The notes beneath the pieces were generated by a model. The model was not told the origin of the DNA, did not search any database, and saw only the letters and a list, made by a program, of their open reading frames with translations. Source: an uncultured Oscillospiraceae bacterium (GTDB lineage: Bacteria; Bacillota; Clostridia; Oscillospirales; Acutalibacteraceae). From it: a stretch of 25,101 bases of DNA. Location of the stretch: NCBI GenBank assembly GCA_900553255.1, contig USCI01000034.1, positions 1 to 25,101 on the forward strand, written 5' to 3'. Below are positions 7,398-14,350 of the stretch, piece by piece; within the stretch, counting starts at the first letter, position 1, and every line of letters begins with the position of its first letter. Made by a program: the position numbers and the translations under genes.

Positions 7398-8474
7398 TCA
7401 GTCCATATAGCCTTCCGCGCACAGCAGCTCCGCCAGAAGGACGGCACCGCCGGCCGCACCGCGCAGGGTATTGTGAGAAAGGCCAACAAATTTATAGTCG
7501 TACTGGGTATCCTCGCGCAGCCGGCCGAGCGAGATCGCCATCCCGCCTTCGAGATCGCGGTGCAGCCTGGTCTGGGGCATATCGTCCTGCGGGAAGTAAT
7601 GCAGGAACTGTTTGGGTGCGCTCGGCAGCTGCAGTTCCTGCGGACGTCCGCGGAAATTCTGCCACTTCTCCAGTATATCCTCCTTGGAGGGTTTGTGTTC
7701 AAAGCTGCAGAAGACCGCCGCAAAATGCCCGTTGGTTACCGGGACGCGCAGGCACTGCGCCGTAAAGGCCGGCGATGACGCGGGAACAATTTCCCCGCCT
7801 TCAATATGCCCCCAGATTTTCAGCGGCTCCTGCTCGGATTTCTGCTCCTCCCCGCCGATATACGGAATCATGTTGTCCACCATTTCCGGCCAGCGTTCAA
7901 AGGTCTTTCCGGCGCCGGAAATCGCCTGATAGGTGCACACAAGCACCTTCGTGACCCCATAAGAGGACAGCGGGAACAGCGCCGGAACATAACTCTGCAG
8001 GGAGCAGTTCGATTTCACGGCGATAAATCCGCGTTTGGTGCCCAGGCGCGCGCGCTGCGCCGGGATGATCTGCGCATGCTCCGGATTGAGCTCCGGGATA
8101 ATCATCGGCACGTCCGGCGTCGTGCGGTTCGCGCTGTTATTGGAAACCACCGGGCACTCGGCCTTCGCATAGGCCTCCTCGAGTGCGCGGATTTCCGCCT
8201 TGGGCATATCCACCGCGCAGAAGACAAAATCCACCTCGGCGGCGATCCCCTGCACATCCGCAGCGTCCTTCACCACGATATTCTTAAGGGCTTCCGGGAT
8301 GGGAGCGGTCATCGCCCAGCGATCCTTCACCGCCTCCTCATAGGTCTTTCCGGCAGAACGCGGGCTTGCCGCAATCACCCTGACTTCAAACCACGGATGA
8401 TCCGCCAGCAGCAGCGCAAAGCGCTGCCCGACCATGCCAGTGCCGCCGATAATACCGACCTTGTACCGTTTCAT
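7398..8474 (-). CDS. asd: aspartate-semialdehyde dehydrogenase
   Basis: Asd reduces aspartyl-4-phosphate to aspartate-4-semialdehyde with NADPH, feeding lysine/diaminopimelate and threonine/methionine. The 358-aa protein has the nucleotide motif GIIGGTGMVGQ (7-17), the catalytic cysteine in KSNCSLQ (Cys157) and the catalytic histidine in VPVTNGH (His250). NCSLQ and the length resemble the archaeal/fungal-type branch of the family, not the E. coli type. The ATG at 8474 is chosen because GIIGGTG begins a few residues later and AAAGGA lies 9 nt upstream; the open frame beyond it runs into the riboswitch terminator and cannot be coding. It is the first gene of the operon with dapA and dapB, behind a lysine riboswitch and a terminator. 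Confidence 0.95.
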   Translation of the reverse strand: MKRYKVGIIGGTGMVGQRFALLLADHPWFEVRVIAASPRSAGKTYEEAVKDRWAMTAPIPEALKNIVVKDAADVQGIAAEVDFVFCAVDMPKAEIRALEEAYAKAECPVVSNNSANRTTPDVPMIIPELNPEHAQIIPAQRARLGTKRGFIAVKSNCSLQSYVPALFPLSSYGVTKVLVCTYQAISGAGKTFERWPEMVDNMIPYIGGEEQKSEQEPLKIWGHIEGGEIVPASSPAFTAQCLRVPVTNGHFAAVFCSFEHKPSKEDILEKWQNFRGRPQELQLPSAPKQFLHYFPQDDMPQTRLHRDLEGGMAISLGRLREDTQYDYKFVGLSHNTLRGAAGGAVLLAELLCAEGYMD

Positions 8475-8497
8475 TTCCTTCAATCCTTTCTCAAATA

Positions 8498-8523
8498 ACA
8501 AAAAAACCGGTTGAAAACCGGCT
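8498..8523 (-). terminator. riboswitch-controlled intrinsic terminator
   Basis: An 8-bp stem (8505-8512 with 8516-8523, one G-U pair) is followed on the minus strand by seven T residues. It ends about 25 nt before the asd start. Its 5' arm overlaps a 9-nt segment (minus-strand ATGACAGCC, 8520-8528) complementary to part of the lysine aptamer, so terminator and antiterminator are mutually exclusive. Confidence 0.85.
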
Positions 8524-8579
8524 GTCATGGACATATAATAGAGGCATTGACGCTGACGCAGCTCCCGCTGCCGTACAGA

Positions 8580-8746
8580 GTGAATAGCGCTCCATCATAC
8601 GATGACAGCCACACGGCTGTTAACCGTGAAGCCAGAACAAGGACCGTCCGGCGATCCTCTTCTTCGGCGCCGTCCCCTTTCCGCCGCGATCACGGACTCC
8701 GGTGTCTCCCGCGGCATACTGATGAACTGGCGCGCCTCTATTTCAC
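8580..8746 (-). ncRNA. lysine riboswitch (L box) aptamer
   Basis: Read on the minus strand, the leader of asd matches the lysine-riboswitch consensus block by block: ATAGAGGCGC, then AGTATGCC, GGCGGAAAGGGGA, GCGCCGAAG, TCTGGCTTCACGG, GGCTGTCAT and GGAGCGCTAT. The closing helix P1 forms between 8738-8746 (GTGAAATAG) and 8580-8587 (CTATTCAC), with one extra A. A local hairpin pairs ACAGCC with GGCTGT (8605-8610 and 8615-8620). Lysine binding should stabilise the aptamer, free the terminator at 8498-8523 and stop transcription of asd-dapA-dapB. Without lysine, GGCTGTCAT can pair with ATGACAGCC at 8520-8528 and break the terminator. With its terminator and promoter it accounts for most of the 385-nt gap between asd and queA. 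Confidence 0.93.
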
Positions 8747-8764
8747 TATATTCATCTGTTTCCC

Positions 8765-8793
8765 ATTGTAGCATCCGGACAAACGATTGTCAA
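8765..8793 (-). promoter_or_regulatory. promoter of the lysine operon
   Basis: TTGACA (8788-8793) and TACAAT (8765-8770) lie 17 nt apart on the minus strand, and the predicted start is about 10-15 nt before the P1 helix of the riboswitch. queA diverges on the other side. For queA only weak elements are visible (TATATT at 8820-8825 with a poorly spaced TTGCAA), so its promoter is not assigned. Confidence 0.8.
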
Positions 8794-8859
8794 TTGCAAA
8801 TACAGCGTATTCCATCCGCTATATTTTGACAGATTTCACAACGAAAGGCCTGAATTTTC

Positions 8860-9897
8860 ATGGATCTGATGAACCGCCACGACTATTATTACGAGCTGCC
8901 GCCGGACCGCATTGCGCAGGAGCCGCTCGAGCCGCGCGACCATTCGCGCATGCTGGTGCTGAACCGGAGCAACGGCGGCCTGCAGGACAAGCATTTTTAC
9001 GATTTATGCGATTTTCTCCGGCCGGGCGACTGCCTCATCCTCAACGACAGCCGGGTTTTGCCGGCGCGTCTGTACGGGCACCGCAAGGGCACCGGCGCCG
9101 CGGTCGAGCTGCTGCTGCTGACGCAGAAGGGACAGGACGAATGGGAGGTGTTGGCCGGCCCCGGGCGAAAAGCGCGTCCCGGCGATACGCTGGTGTTCGG
9201 TGAAGGCCTGCTGGAAGCGGATGTCCTGGAGGTAATCAACGACGGCAACCGCCTGGTCCGTTTTCGATACGAGGGCAGCTTCTTCCCTATCCTGGAGCAG
9301 ATCGGGCAGATGCCGCTGCCACACTATATCACCCATCGGCTGGAAAACAAGGAGCGTTATCAGACCGTCTATTCCCGGGAACTCGGCTCTGCGGCCGCGC
9401 CGACGGCTGGACTGCACTTTACCCCGGAAATGCTGGAGAAGGTAAAGGCCGCCGGGGTAGGCATCGGCTTTGTCACGCTGCACGTGGGGCTGGGCACCTT
9501 CCGCCCGGTGAAAGCCGACAACATTCTGGAACATAAGATGCATGCGGAGCATTATGAGCTGTCTGCTGAGACGGCCGAGCTGATCAACAAAACCAAGCAG
9601 CGCGGCGGCCGGGTCATCGCGGTGGGAACCACCAGCTGCCGCACGCTCGAAAGCGTGGGCATGGCCGACGGCAAAATAAAGCCTGCCGAAGGCTGGACGG
9701 ATATCTTTATCTATCCCGGCTATCGCTTCCAGGTGCTCGACGGGCTGCTGACGAATTTCCATCTTCCGGAAAGTACGCTGATTATGCTGGTCAGTGCCTT
9801 TGCCGGCTATGAAAACACCATGAGGGCCTACCGCCATGCGGTGGAGGAAAACTATCGCTTTTACAGCTTCGGCGACGCTATGCTCATCGTCGGATAA
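8860..9897 (+). CDS. queA: S-adenosylmethionine:tRNA ribosyltransferase-isomerase
   Basis: QueA transfers and isomerises the ribosyl group of SAM onto preQ1-modified tRNA, giving epoxyqueuosine; it acts after Tgt. The 345-aa protein shows YYYELPPDRIAQEPLEPRDHSRML (8-31), LILNDSRVLPARL (59-71), GSAAAPTAGLHFT (176-188), the conserved GFVTLHVGLGTFRPV and TNFHLPESTL motifs, and a typical C-terminus (FYSFGDAMLI). Length is normal. The ATG at 8860 has AAAGG about 11 nt upstream; a second ATG three codons later is possible. The gene stands alone on the plus strand, divergent from the lysine operon, and ends at a strong bidirectional terminator. tgt, often its direct neighbour in Firmicutes, is at the left end of the window in the opposite orientation. 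Confidence 0.97.
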   Translation: MDLMNRHDYYYELPPDRIAQEPLEPRDHSRMLVLNRSNGGLQDKHFYDLCDFLRPGDCLILNDSRVLPARLYGHRKGTGAAVELLLLTQKGQDEWEVLAGPGRKARPGDTLVFGEGLLEADVLEVINDGNRLVRFRYEGSFFPILEQIGQMPLPHYITHRLENKERYQTVYSRELGSAAAPTAGLHFTPEMLEKVKAAGVGIGFVTLHVGLGTFRPVKADNILEHKMHAEHYELSAETAELINKTKQRGGRVIAVGTTSCRTLESVGMADGKIKPAEGWTDIFIYPGYRFQVLDGLLTNFHLPESTLIMLVSAFAGYENTMRAYRHAVEENYRFYSFGDAMLIVG

Positions 9898-9903
9898 CCA
9901 CAG

Positions 9904-9948
9904 AAAAACCCCGGCGGCTGTCCACAATGGACATCCGCCGGGGTTTTT
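9904..9948. terminator. bidirectional terminator between queA and the SGNH gene
   Basis: A perfect 14-bp repeat (9904-9917 with 9935-9948) has five A on the left and five T on the right, so it can end transcripts from both strands: queA (+) and the transporter-SGNH operon (-). A second 6-bp stem (9919-9924 with 9928-9933) sits in its loop. Confidence 0.9.
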
Positions 9949-9952
9949 CAGG

Positions 9953-10579
9953 TTAGCCCTCGATCAGTGCAGCAACCGCCTTTGCATAATATCCGGCAAT
10001 AAACCGGCTGCCGTTTTCGTTGGGATGCACGCCGTCGGGCGACCAGTACGTGGGCTCCTGCTGCACGCAGGCCGCGGCAAACAGACCGTCGGTGGGAATA
10101 TAATAGTCGGCAAACTCCCTCGCCAGCCGGCGGACCGCCTGGATTTTCGGATCCAGATCCGCGCGCCAGGCATCCTTTTCCGGCACATCCGGCAGCACAT
10201 ACGGTTCCAGAATCAGGATCTTGGCGTTGGTATGCTCCTTGATCTGGGTCAGCAGAAAACGGTAGTTATCCTCAAATTCCTCGACCGGCGTCGGATCATT
10301 GGAATCGAAGGCCCGCCAGGTATCGTTGATGCCGATCATGATCGAAACAATATCCGGCTGCAGGTCAATACAGTCCTTCTGCCATCTGCTGCGGAGATCC
10401 CGCGTGCGGTTCCCGCTGATCCCCAGATTGATAAATTCGATCGTCCCGTTTTTGGGGTCGTCAAAGCGGTCGCGGATCAGCTCCGCCGCATATTTCGGGT
10501 ATCCCTGGCCAAGCTCGTGATAATCTTCATACTTACGGCCTGCATCCGTAATGCTGTCTCCCTGAAACAAAATGCGCAT
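9953..10579 (-). CDS. SGNH/GDSL-family hydrolase (esterase)
   Basis: A 208-aa SGNH hydrolase with all four blocks: GDS (Ser9, nucleophile), LGISGN (oxyanion Gly near 53-56), GIND (Asn85) and DGVHP (Asp182, His185). There is no signal peptide, so it is probably cytoplasmic and acts on small acyl or acetyl esters. The motif set resembles carbohydrate acetylesterases and lysophospholipase-L1-like proteins, but the substrate cannot be read from the sequence. The ATG at 10579 follows GAGGAGG by 7 nt. It lies 12 nt downstream of the unknown two-TM gene and closes the probable operon that begins with the amino-acid ABC transporter, ahead of the shared terminator at 9904-9948. A link to amino-acid uptake is not evident. 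Confidence 0.88.
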   Translation of the reverse strand: MRILFQGDSITDAGRKYEDYHELGQGYPKYAAELIRDRFDDPKNGTIEFINLGISGNRTRDLRSRWQKDCIDLQPDIVSIMIGINDTWRAFDSNDPTPVEEFEDNYRFLLTQIKEHTNAKILILEPYVLPDVPEKDAWRADLDPKIQAVRRLAREFADYYIPTDGLFAAACVQQEPTYWSPDGVHPNENGSRFIAGYYAKAVAALIEG

Positions 10580-10591
10580 TTCTGCTCCTCC

Positions 10592-11224
10592 TCACTTTAC
10601 CGTAAACCATTTCCCATTGTCCACAGTCGGCATTTCGATGGTGCTGATCTGCTGCTCCGTCGCATTGCCGATCCATTCGTACTTCCAGTTGTCATTGATC
10701 CGGCGAAGGCGCATGGCGATATAGAACTGCTCGCCGTCCGCCTCCATCCGGTACATGACATAAATCGGATTGTCGTCGCTTTCCAGCTCGGCCTGTTCAA
10801 AGCCCTCTTTGCCCTCCCAGAAACGGGCCACGCACTGCTTGCTGATCTGAAAACGGATATGCGACGCCTGCCCGATTTCCGGGAAAGCCGTATTGTCAAA
10901 GCTGTCCGCCACCTCGCCGGTGCCGTTATCCAGGATAAACTGGCGAAAATCCTCCATCGTGCTTTTTCCCGCCAGCACCTGCGCATGCTGCTGTGCCGCC
11001 CGTTCGATCGCGATTTCATAGCGGGTATGCAGCGTCACCTGATAGCCGGCAAACAAAAAGCCGCCCAGTCCCACACAGATCAGCAGAATCACCGTAAAGC
11101 GCACCGGCTTGAACCTCACCGGCTCCGGCGGCTTGCGCACCCAGATCCTGCGGATATTGAACAGGATCAGCGGAACGATGGATACCAGCGCCATAGCGAT
11201 ATAAATAGCTCTTGCAACCTCCAA
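10592..11224 (-). CDS. unknown membrane protein with two N-terminal TM segments
   Basis: I do not recognise this 210-aa protein. It has two hydrophobic segments (about 4-23 and 42-62) separated by a basic/proline loop (RRIWVRKPPEPVRFKPVR). A soluble domain of about 145 residues follows, with a predicted helical part (ERAAQQHAQVLAGKSTMEDFRQFILDNG, about 74-101) and then beta-rich segments (HIRFQISKQ, YVMYRMEADGEQFYIAMRLRRI, KYEWIGNATEQQISTIEMP). By the positive-inside rule the short loop would be cytoplasmic and the C-terminal domain outside. I chose the TTG at 11224 because AGGAGG, overlapping the stop of the ATPase gene, is 9 nt upstream; the first ATG (codon 11) has no close ribosome-binding site. 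It lies 13 nt after the ATPase gene and 12 nt before the SGNH gene, so it is part of the transporter operon. Its role is unknown. Confidence 0.78.
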   Translation of the reverse strand: MEVARAIYIAMALVSIVPLILFNIRRIWVRKPPEPVRFKPVRFTVILLICVGLGGFLFAGYQVTLHTRYEIAIERAAQQHAQVLAGKSTMEDFRQFILDNGTGEVADSFDNTAFPEIGQASHIRFQISKQCVARFWEGKEGFEQAELESDDNPIYVMYRMEADGEQFYIAMRLRRINDNWKYEWIGNATEQQISTIEMPTVDNGKWFTVK

Positions 11225-11237
11225 CTCTTCCCGCCTC

Positions 11238-11963
11238 CTATTTCAGTACCTTGGAAAGGAATTCTTTGGTCCGTTCACCCTTCGGATGGTTGAACAGCTC
11301 ATCCGGCGCGGCGTCTTCGCTGATTACGCCGCCGTCCATAAACAGGATCCGGTTGCCCACTTCACGGGCAAAGCCCATCTCGTGCGTAACCACCACCATG
11401 GTGGCGTGATTCTCCGCGAGCCCTTTCATAACCTCCAGCACCTCGCCCACCATTTCGGGATCGAGCGCCGAGGTCGGCTCGTCAAACAGCAGCACATCCG
11501 GCTCCATCGCAAGCGCGCGTGCAATCGCCACACGCTGCTTCTGCCCGCCGGAAAGCCGGTTGGGATACTGATTCGCCTTCTCCTCCAGCCCCACCTGCCG
11601 CAGCAGGCCGAGCGCCTTGTCGCGCGCCTGTTCGGCGCTCATCTTTTTCAGCTTCACCGGCGCGAGCGTGATATTGTCCAGAACCGTTTTGTGCGGGAAC
11701 AGGTTAAACTGCTGAAACACCATCCCCACCTTCTGCCGCAGCTTATCGATCTGCCTGAGATTGTGCATGGCGGAGACGCCCTCGATGACGATATCCCCCT
11801 TGGTCGGCATCTCCAGCAGGTTGATGCAGCGCAGGAAGGTGGATTTGCCGCCACCGGAGGGACCGATCACGCACACGCATTCCCCGCGGCTGATGTGGGT
11901 GGTTACGCCCTTGAGCACTTCCAGCTCGCCGAAATATTTGTGGAGATTCTGTACATCAATCAC
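11238..11963 (-). CDS. polar amino-acid ABC transporter ATPase (GlnQ-like)
   Basis: This is the ATP-hydrolysing subunit of an amino-acid importer of the GlnQ/HisP class. The 241-aa protein has Walker A GPSGGGKST (34-42), a Q-loop (VFQQFNLFPH, 82-91), the ABC signature LSGGQKQR (137-144), Walker B VLLFDEP (157-163) and the H-loop in VVVTHEM. FNLFPHKTVLDNI and DPEMVGEVL are typical of the polar amino-acid family. The start is a GTG at 11963 inside the last codons of the permease gene: the two frames overlap by 8 nt (GTGATTGA), a sign of translational coupling. The exact amino acid transported is not determined by this subunit. Confidence 0.95.
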   Translation of the reverse strand: MIDVQNLHKYFGELEVLKGVTTHISRGECVCVIGPSGGGKSTFLRCINLLEMPTKGDIVIEGVSAMHNLRQIDKLRQKVGMVFQQFNLFPHKTVLDNITLAPVKLKKMSAEQARDKALGLLRQVGLEEKANQYPNRLSGGQKQRVAIARALAMEPDVLLFDEPTSALDPEMVGEVLEVMKGLAENHATMVVVTHEMGFAREVGNRILFMDGGVISEDAAPDELFNHPKGERTKEFLSKVLK

Positions 11964-12717
11964 TCTTATGCATCCACCTTTCCAAGGCGCTGATCCCGGT
12001 GGAAAGCACCGTCGTCATCAGGAAATAAATATAGGCGGCACACAGCAGCGGTACAATATAATTGTAGGTGGTGCTGCCAATCGACTGCGCCCCCTTGGTC
12101 AGATCCATCAGGCCGATGTAGCCGGCGACCGAGGTTTCCTTGAGCAGGACGATAAATTCGTTGCCGAGCGCCGGCAGCACGTTTTTCACCGCCTGCGGGA
12201 TCACGATCAGCGACATGGTCTGAACCGAAGACAACCCCAGCGAGCGCCCGGCCTCCGATTGTCCGCGGTCGACCGCCATAATGCCGGCACGGATGATCTC
12301 CGCCACATACGCGGCCGAATTGATGCCGAACGCAATACTCGCAATCACCCAGTCCGGCAGCGGAACGCCCTTGAATACCCGGCCGAAGATGATGAAATAG
12401 ATTACCAGCAGCTGTACCACCGCCGGTGTTCCGCGCACCACCGATATGTAGCCGTTCGCGAACCCGGCCAGCCACCGGCGCAGCCCGACGACAAACCGGT
12501 TGCCCTGCAGATTGTCCACATCCTGCAGCTTGGCAACGGCCAGCAGCAGACCGATCACAACGCCGATCACCGCCGCCAGCGCCGTGAGGAGCAGCGAGCG
12601 TCCAAGTCCCCTCAGCAGCACCTGATAGCGGTCGTCGGCAATGAGCGTCAGGAAGATGCCATCGGAAAAGCCTTTGACGATGCCGTAGAACCAGTTGACG
12701 ATAGCGTCCAATCTCAT
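11956..12717 (-). CDS. polar amino-acid ABC transporter permease
   Basis: A 253-aa inner-membrane subunit of the HisM/GlnP type. Hydrophobic segments are seen near 40-62 (SLLLTALAAVIGVVIGLLLAV), 100-114 (VQLLVIYFIIFG), 123-143 and about 225-240. The family pattern RGTPAVVQLL (about 95-104) and the EAA loop EAGRSLGLSSVQTMSLIVIPQA contact the ATPase. The ATG at 12717 has GGGGAGG only 1 nt away, whereas a TTG two codons later (12711) is 7 nt from the same site; translation may therefore start at the TTG, shortening the protein by two residues. It lies downstream of the binding-protein gene, separated by a hairpin terminator, and overlaps the ATPase gene by 8 nt. Confidence 0.93.
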   Translation of the reverse strand: MRLDAIVNWFYGIVKGFSDGIFLTLIADDRYQVLLRGLGRSLLLTALAAVIGVVIGLLLAVAKLQDVDNLQGNRFVVGLRRWLAGFANGYISVVRGTPAVVQLLVIYFIIFGRVFKGVPLPDWVIASIAFGINSAAYVAEIIRAGIMAVDRGQSEAGRSLGLSSVQTMSLIVIPQAVKNVLPALGNEFIVLLKETSVAGYIGLMDLTKGAQSIGSTTYNYIVPLLCAAYIYFLMTTVLSTGISALERWMHKSD

Positions 12718-12732
12718 CCCTCCCCGGATGGG

Positions 12733-12772
12733 AAAACAGAACGCCGGCCGCTATGCACTGCCGGCGTTCTGT
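12733..12772 (-). terminator. internal terminator between binding-protein and permease genes
   Basis: A perfect 12-bp stem (12736-12747 with 12761-12772) is followed on the minus strand by TTTT. It sits in the 68-nt gap after the binding-protein stop. It probably lets only part of the transcripts continue, or protects the upstream mRNA end, giving more binding protein than membrane complex. Confidence 0.75.
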
Positions 12773-12785
12773 CCGCGTCCGATTC

Positions 12786-13604
12786 TTATTTAATGAACTC
12801 TCCGACCAGCTCGTCGAAGGTACCGTCTTCCTTCATCTCGGCCAGAGCATTGTCGACAGCCTCCAGAAGCGCCTTGTTGCCCTTCTTCACCGCAACCGCA
12901 TACTCTTCGGCGGCAAACTGGCCCTCAATCAGGGTGATCGCATCGCCGTGCTGCGTCTTGTACGCAAGAGCGGGGTTGTTGTCGATGATGACCGCGTCTA
13001 CCTTATCGCTCAGCAGCGCTTCCACTGCCAGCGCGCCGTTGGCCAGCGAGTTGACACCGTCGGGGGAAAGGGCCTTCGCCTCTTTTTCACCGGTGGTTCC
13101 CTGCTGCACGCCGATTCTCTTGTCCTTCAGGTCGTCCTTGGTCTTGATCTCGCTGCCCGCCTTGACAATAATGGTCTGGCTGGCATCGTAATAGCCCTCG
13201 GTGAAATCCATCGTCTCCAAACGGGTGGCATCCACCGTCAGGCCGGCGGCGATTACGTCAATCTGGTTGCCGTCCAGCGCCGCACCCAGAGAGTCAAACT
13301 CCATGTTTTTGATTTCGAGGGTCAGCCCCAGGCGCTTGGCCACTTCCTTCATCAGGGAAGCGTCCACGCCGACCACTTCTTCGCCTTCCAGATACTCAAA
13401 CGGCGGGAACTCCGCGTTCGTGCCCATAATCAGCTTGCCGTCCTCAATGAGGTTGTAATCGGCCGAATCAGCCCCCTGGCTCTCGGCTTTGCTGCCGTTT
13501 GTGCTGGTATTATCGCCGGCATCCTCGTCGCTGGAGCAGCCCGCAACCACCAGCAGCATGGCCAGCGCGCACAGCACCGCGAAAACCTTTGTCACCTTTT
13601 TCAT
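12786..13604 (-). CDS. amino-acid ABC transporter substrate-binding lipoprotein
   Basis: A 272-aa family-3 solute-binding protein. The N-terminus is a lipoprotein signal (MKKVTK, hydrophobic core, lipobox VVAGC with Cys23 as lipid anchor) followed by an acidic, Ser-rich linker (about 24-48). The binding domain shows NAEFPPFEYL (63-72), GVDASLMKEVAKRLGL and GTTGEKEA, the pattern of polar amino-acid binders. It catches the amino acid outside the cell and delivers it to the permease/ATPase encoded downstream. The ATG at 13604 follows GGAGGA by about 6 nt, and a good promoter lies about 36 nt upstream. Ligand class is uncertain: relatives bind His, Gln, Arg or cystine. Confidence 0.94.
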   Translation of the reverse strand: MKKVTKVFAVLCALAMLLVVAGCSSDEDAGDNTSTNGSKAESQGADSADYNLIEDGKLIMGTNAEFPPFEYLEGEEVVGVDASLMKEVAKRLGLTLEIKNMEFDSLGAALDGNQIDVIAAGLTVDATRLETMDFTEGYYDASQTIIVKAGSEIKTKDDLKDKRIGVQQGTTGEKEAKALSPDGVNSLANGALAVEALLSDKVDAVIIDNNPALAYKTQHGDAITLIEGQFAAEEYAVAVKKGNKALLEAVDNALAEMKEDGTFDELVGEFIK

Positions 13605-13639
13605 GTTGTCTCCTCCATCGCTTTCAAATTGCGCGTATA

Positions 13640-13668
13640 ATTATACAATAAAAGCGTTAAATAATCAA
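13640..13668 (-). promoter_or_regulatory. promoter of the amino-acid transporter operon
   Basis: TTGATT (13663-13668) and TATAAT (13640-13645) with 17 nt between them on the minus strand, in the 75-nt gap after the phosphatase gene. No attenuator or riboswitch was seen between it and the lipoprotein start. Confidence 0.7.
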
Positions 13669-13679
13669 TACATAATTCA

Positions 13680-14330
13680 TTATTTTCCGCCTACTGTCTG
13701 CAGGATGTCCAGCGGTGTGCGGGCGAGGATCTCCGCCCCTGCCTTTTTCAGCTCGTCCTCTCCGCGGAATCCCCATACGGCACCGATACAGCGCAGGCCG
13801 GCGTTGTGCGCCGTCTGCACATCGACATTGGAGTCGCCGACAAACCAGGTTTCCTCCGCCGTACAGCCGGCATCCTGCATCGCCATATGCACGGTGAGCG
13901 GATCCGGCTTGGCAGGGCGCCCCTCCAGATTGCCGTAAATCGATACAAACGTATCCCCGCCGAAATAGTGACGGGCAATCTTTTCCGCCTGCGCCTGCGG
14001 CTTGTTCGTAACCACCATCAGCCGCCAGCCGTCTTTCTGCAGACGCCCGACAACCTCCGTCATGCCCTCATACGGGGCGGAGAGGTTCATACAGTTTTGA
14101 TCGTAAATCTCCAGAAAATCGCGCTGCACCGTGTCCAGTACATCCGGTGTACAGGTATCCCCCAGCGCGCGCTCCAGCAGCTTGCGGATGCCGTTGCCGA
14201 CCATCATCGGAAAATCCGCCAGAGGCTTCGGCGGAAATCCGTGCTTCTGCAGGGCCTGATTCGTGGCGGCGGCCAGGTCGTCAATGGTATTGACCAGCGT
14301 GCCGTCAAGATCGAAAATAACCGCTTTCAT
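13680..14330 (-). CDS. HAD-superfamily phosphatase (phosphoglycolate-phosphatase-like)
   Basis: A 216-aa HAD hydrolase. Motif I is FDLDGTL (nucleophile Asp7, acid/base Asp9), motif II VVTNKP (Thr), motif III the Lys in RPAKPDP, and motif IV GDSNVD. A helical cap (about 15-80) follows motif I, as in phosphoglycolate/beta-phosphoglucomutase-like enzymes. The ATG at 14330 is chosen because KAVIFDLDG must begin the core fold and AAGGAG lies 7 nt upstream; an upstream in-frame extension adds a non-conserved lead. It follows the aldose-epimerase-like gene after 20 nt, so they are cotranscribed. A sugar phosphate is a plausible substrate given the neighbour, but the natural substrate is unknown. Confidence 0.88.
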   Translation of the reverse strand: MKAVIFDLDGTLVNTIDDLAAATNQALQKHGFPPKPLADFPMMVGNGIRKLLERALGDTCTPDVLDTVQRDFLEIYDQNCMNLSAPYEGMTEVVGRLQKDGWRLMVVTNKPQAQAEKIARHYFGGDTFVSIYGNLEGRPAKPDPLTVHMAMQDAGCTAEETWFVGDSNVDVQTAHNAGLRCIGAVWGFRGEDELKKAGAEILARTPLDILQTVGGK

Positions 14331-14350
14331 CCCAAAACTCCTTGAAAAAT

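Noticed and set aside
8580..8746. T-box leader upstream of asd
   Set aside because: No T-box sequence (AGGGTGGNACCGCG) is present; the conserved blocks are those of the lysine riboswitch.
8820..8848. Possible queA promoter (TATATT at 8820, TTGACA at 8826)
   Set aside because: TATATT lacks a well-spaced -35, and the TTGACA at 8826 is too close to the start codon to serve as a -35 with a usable -10.
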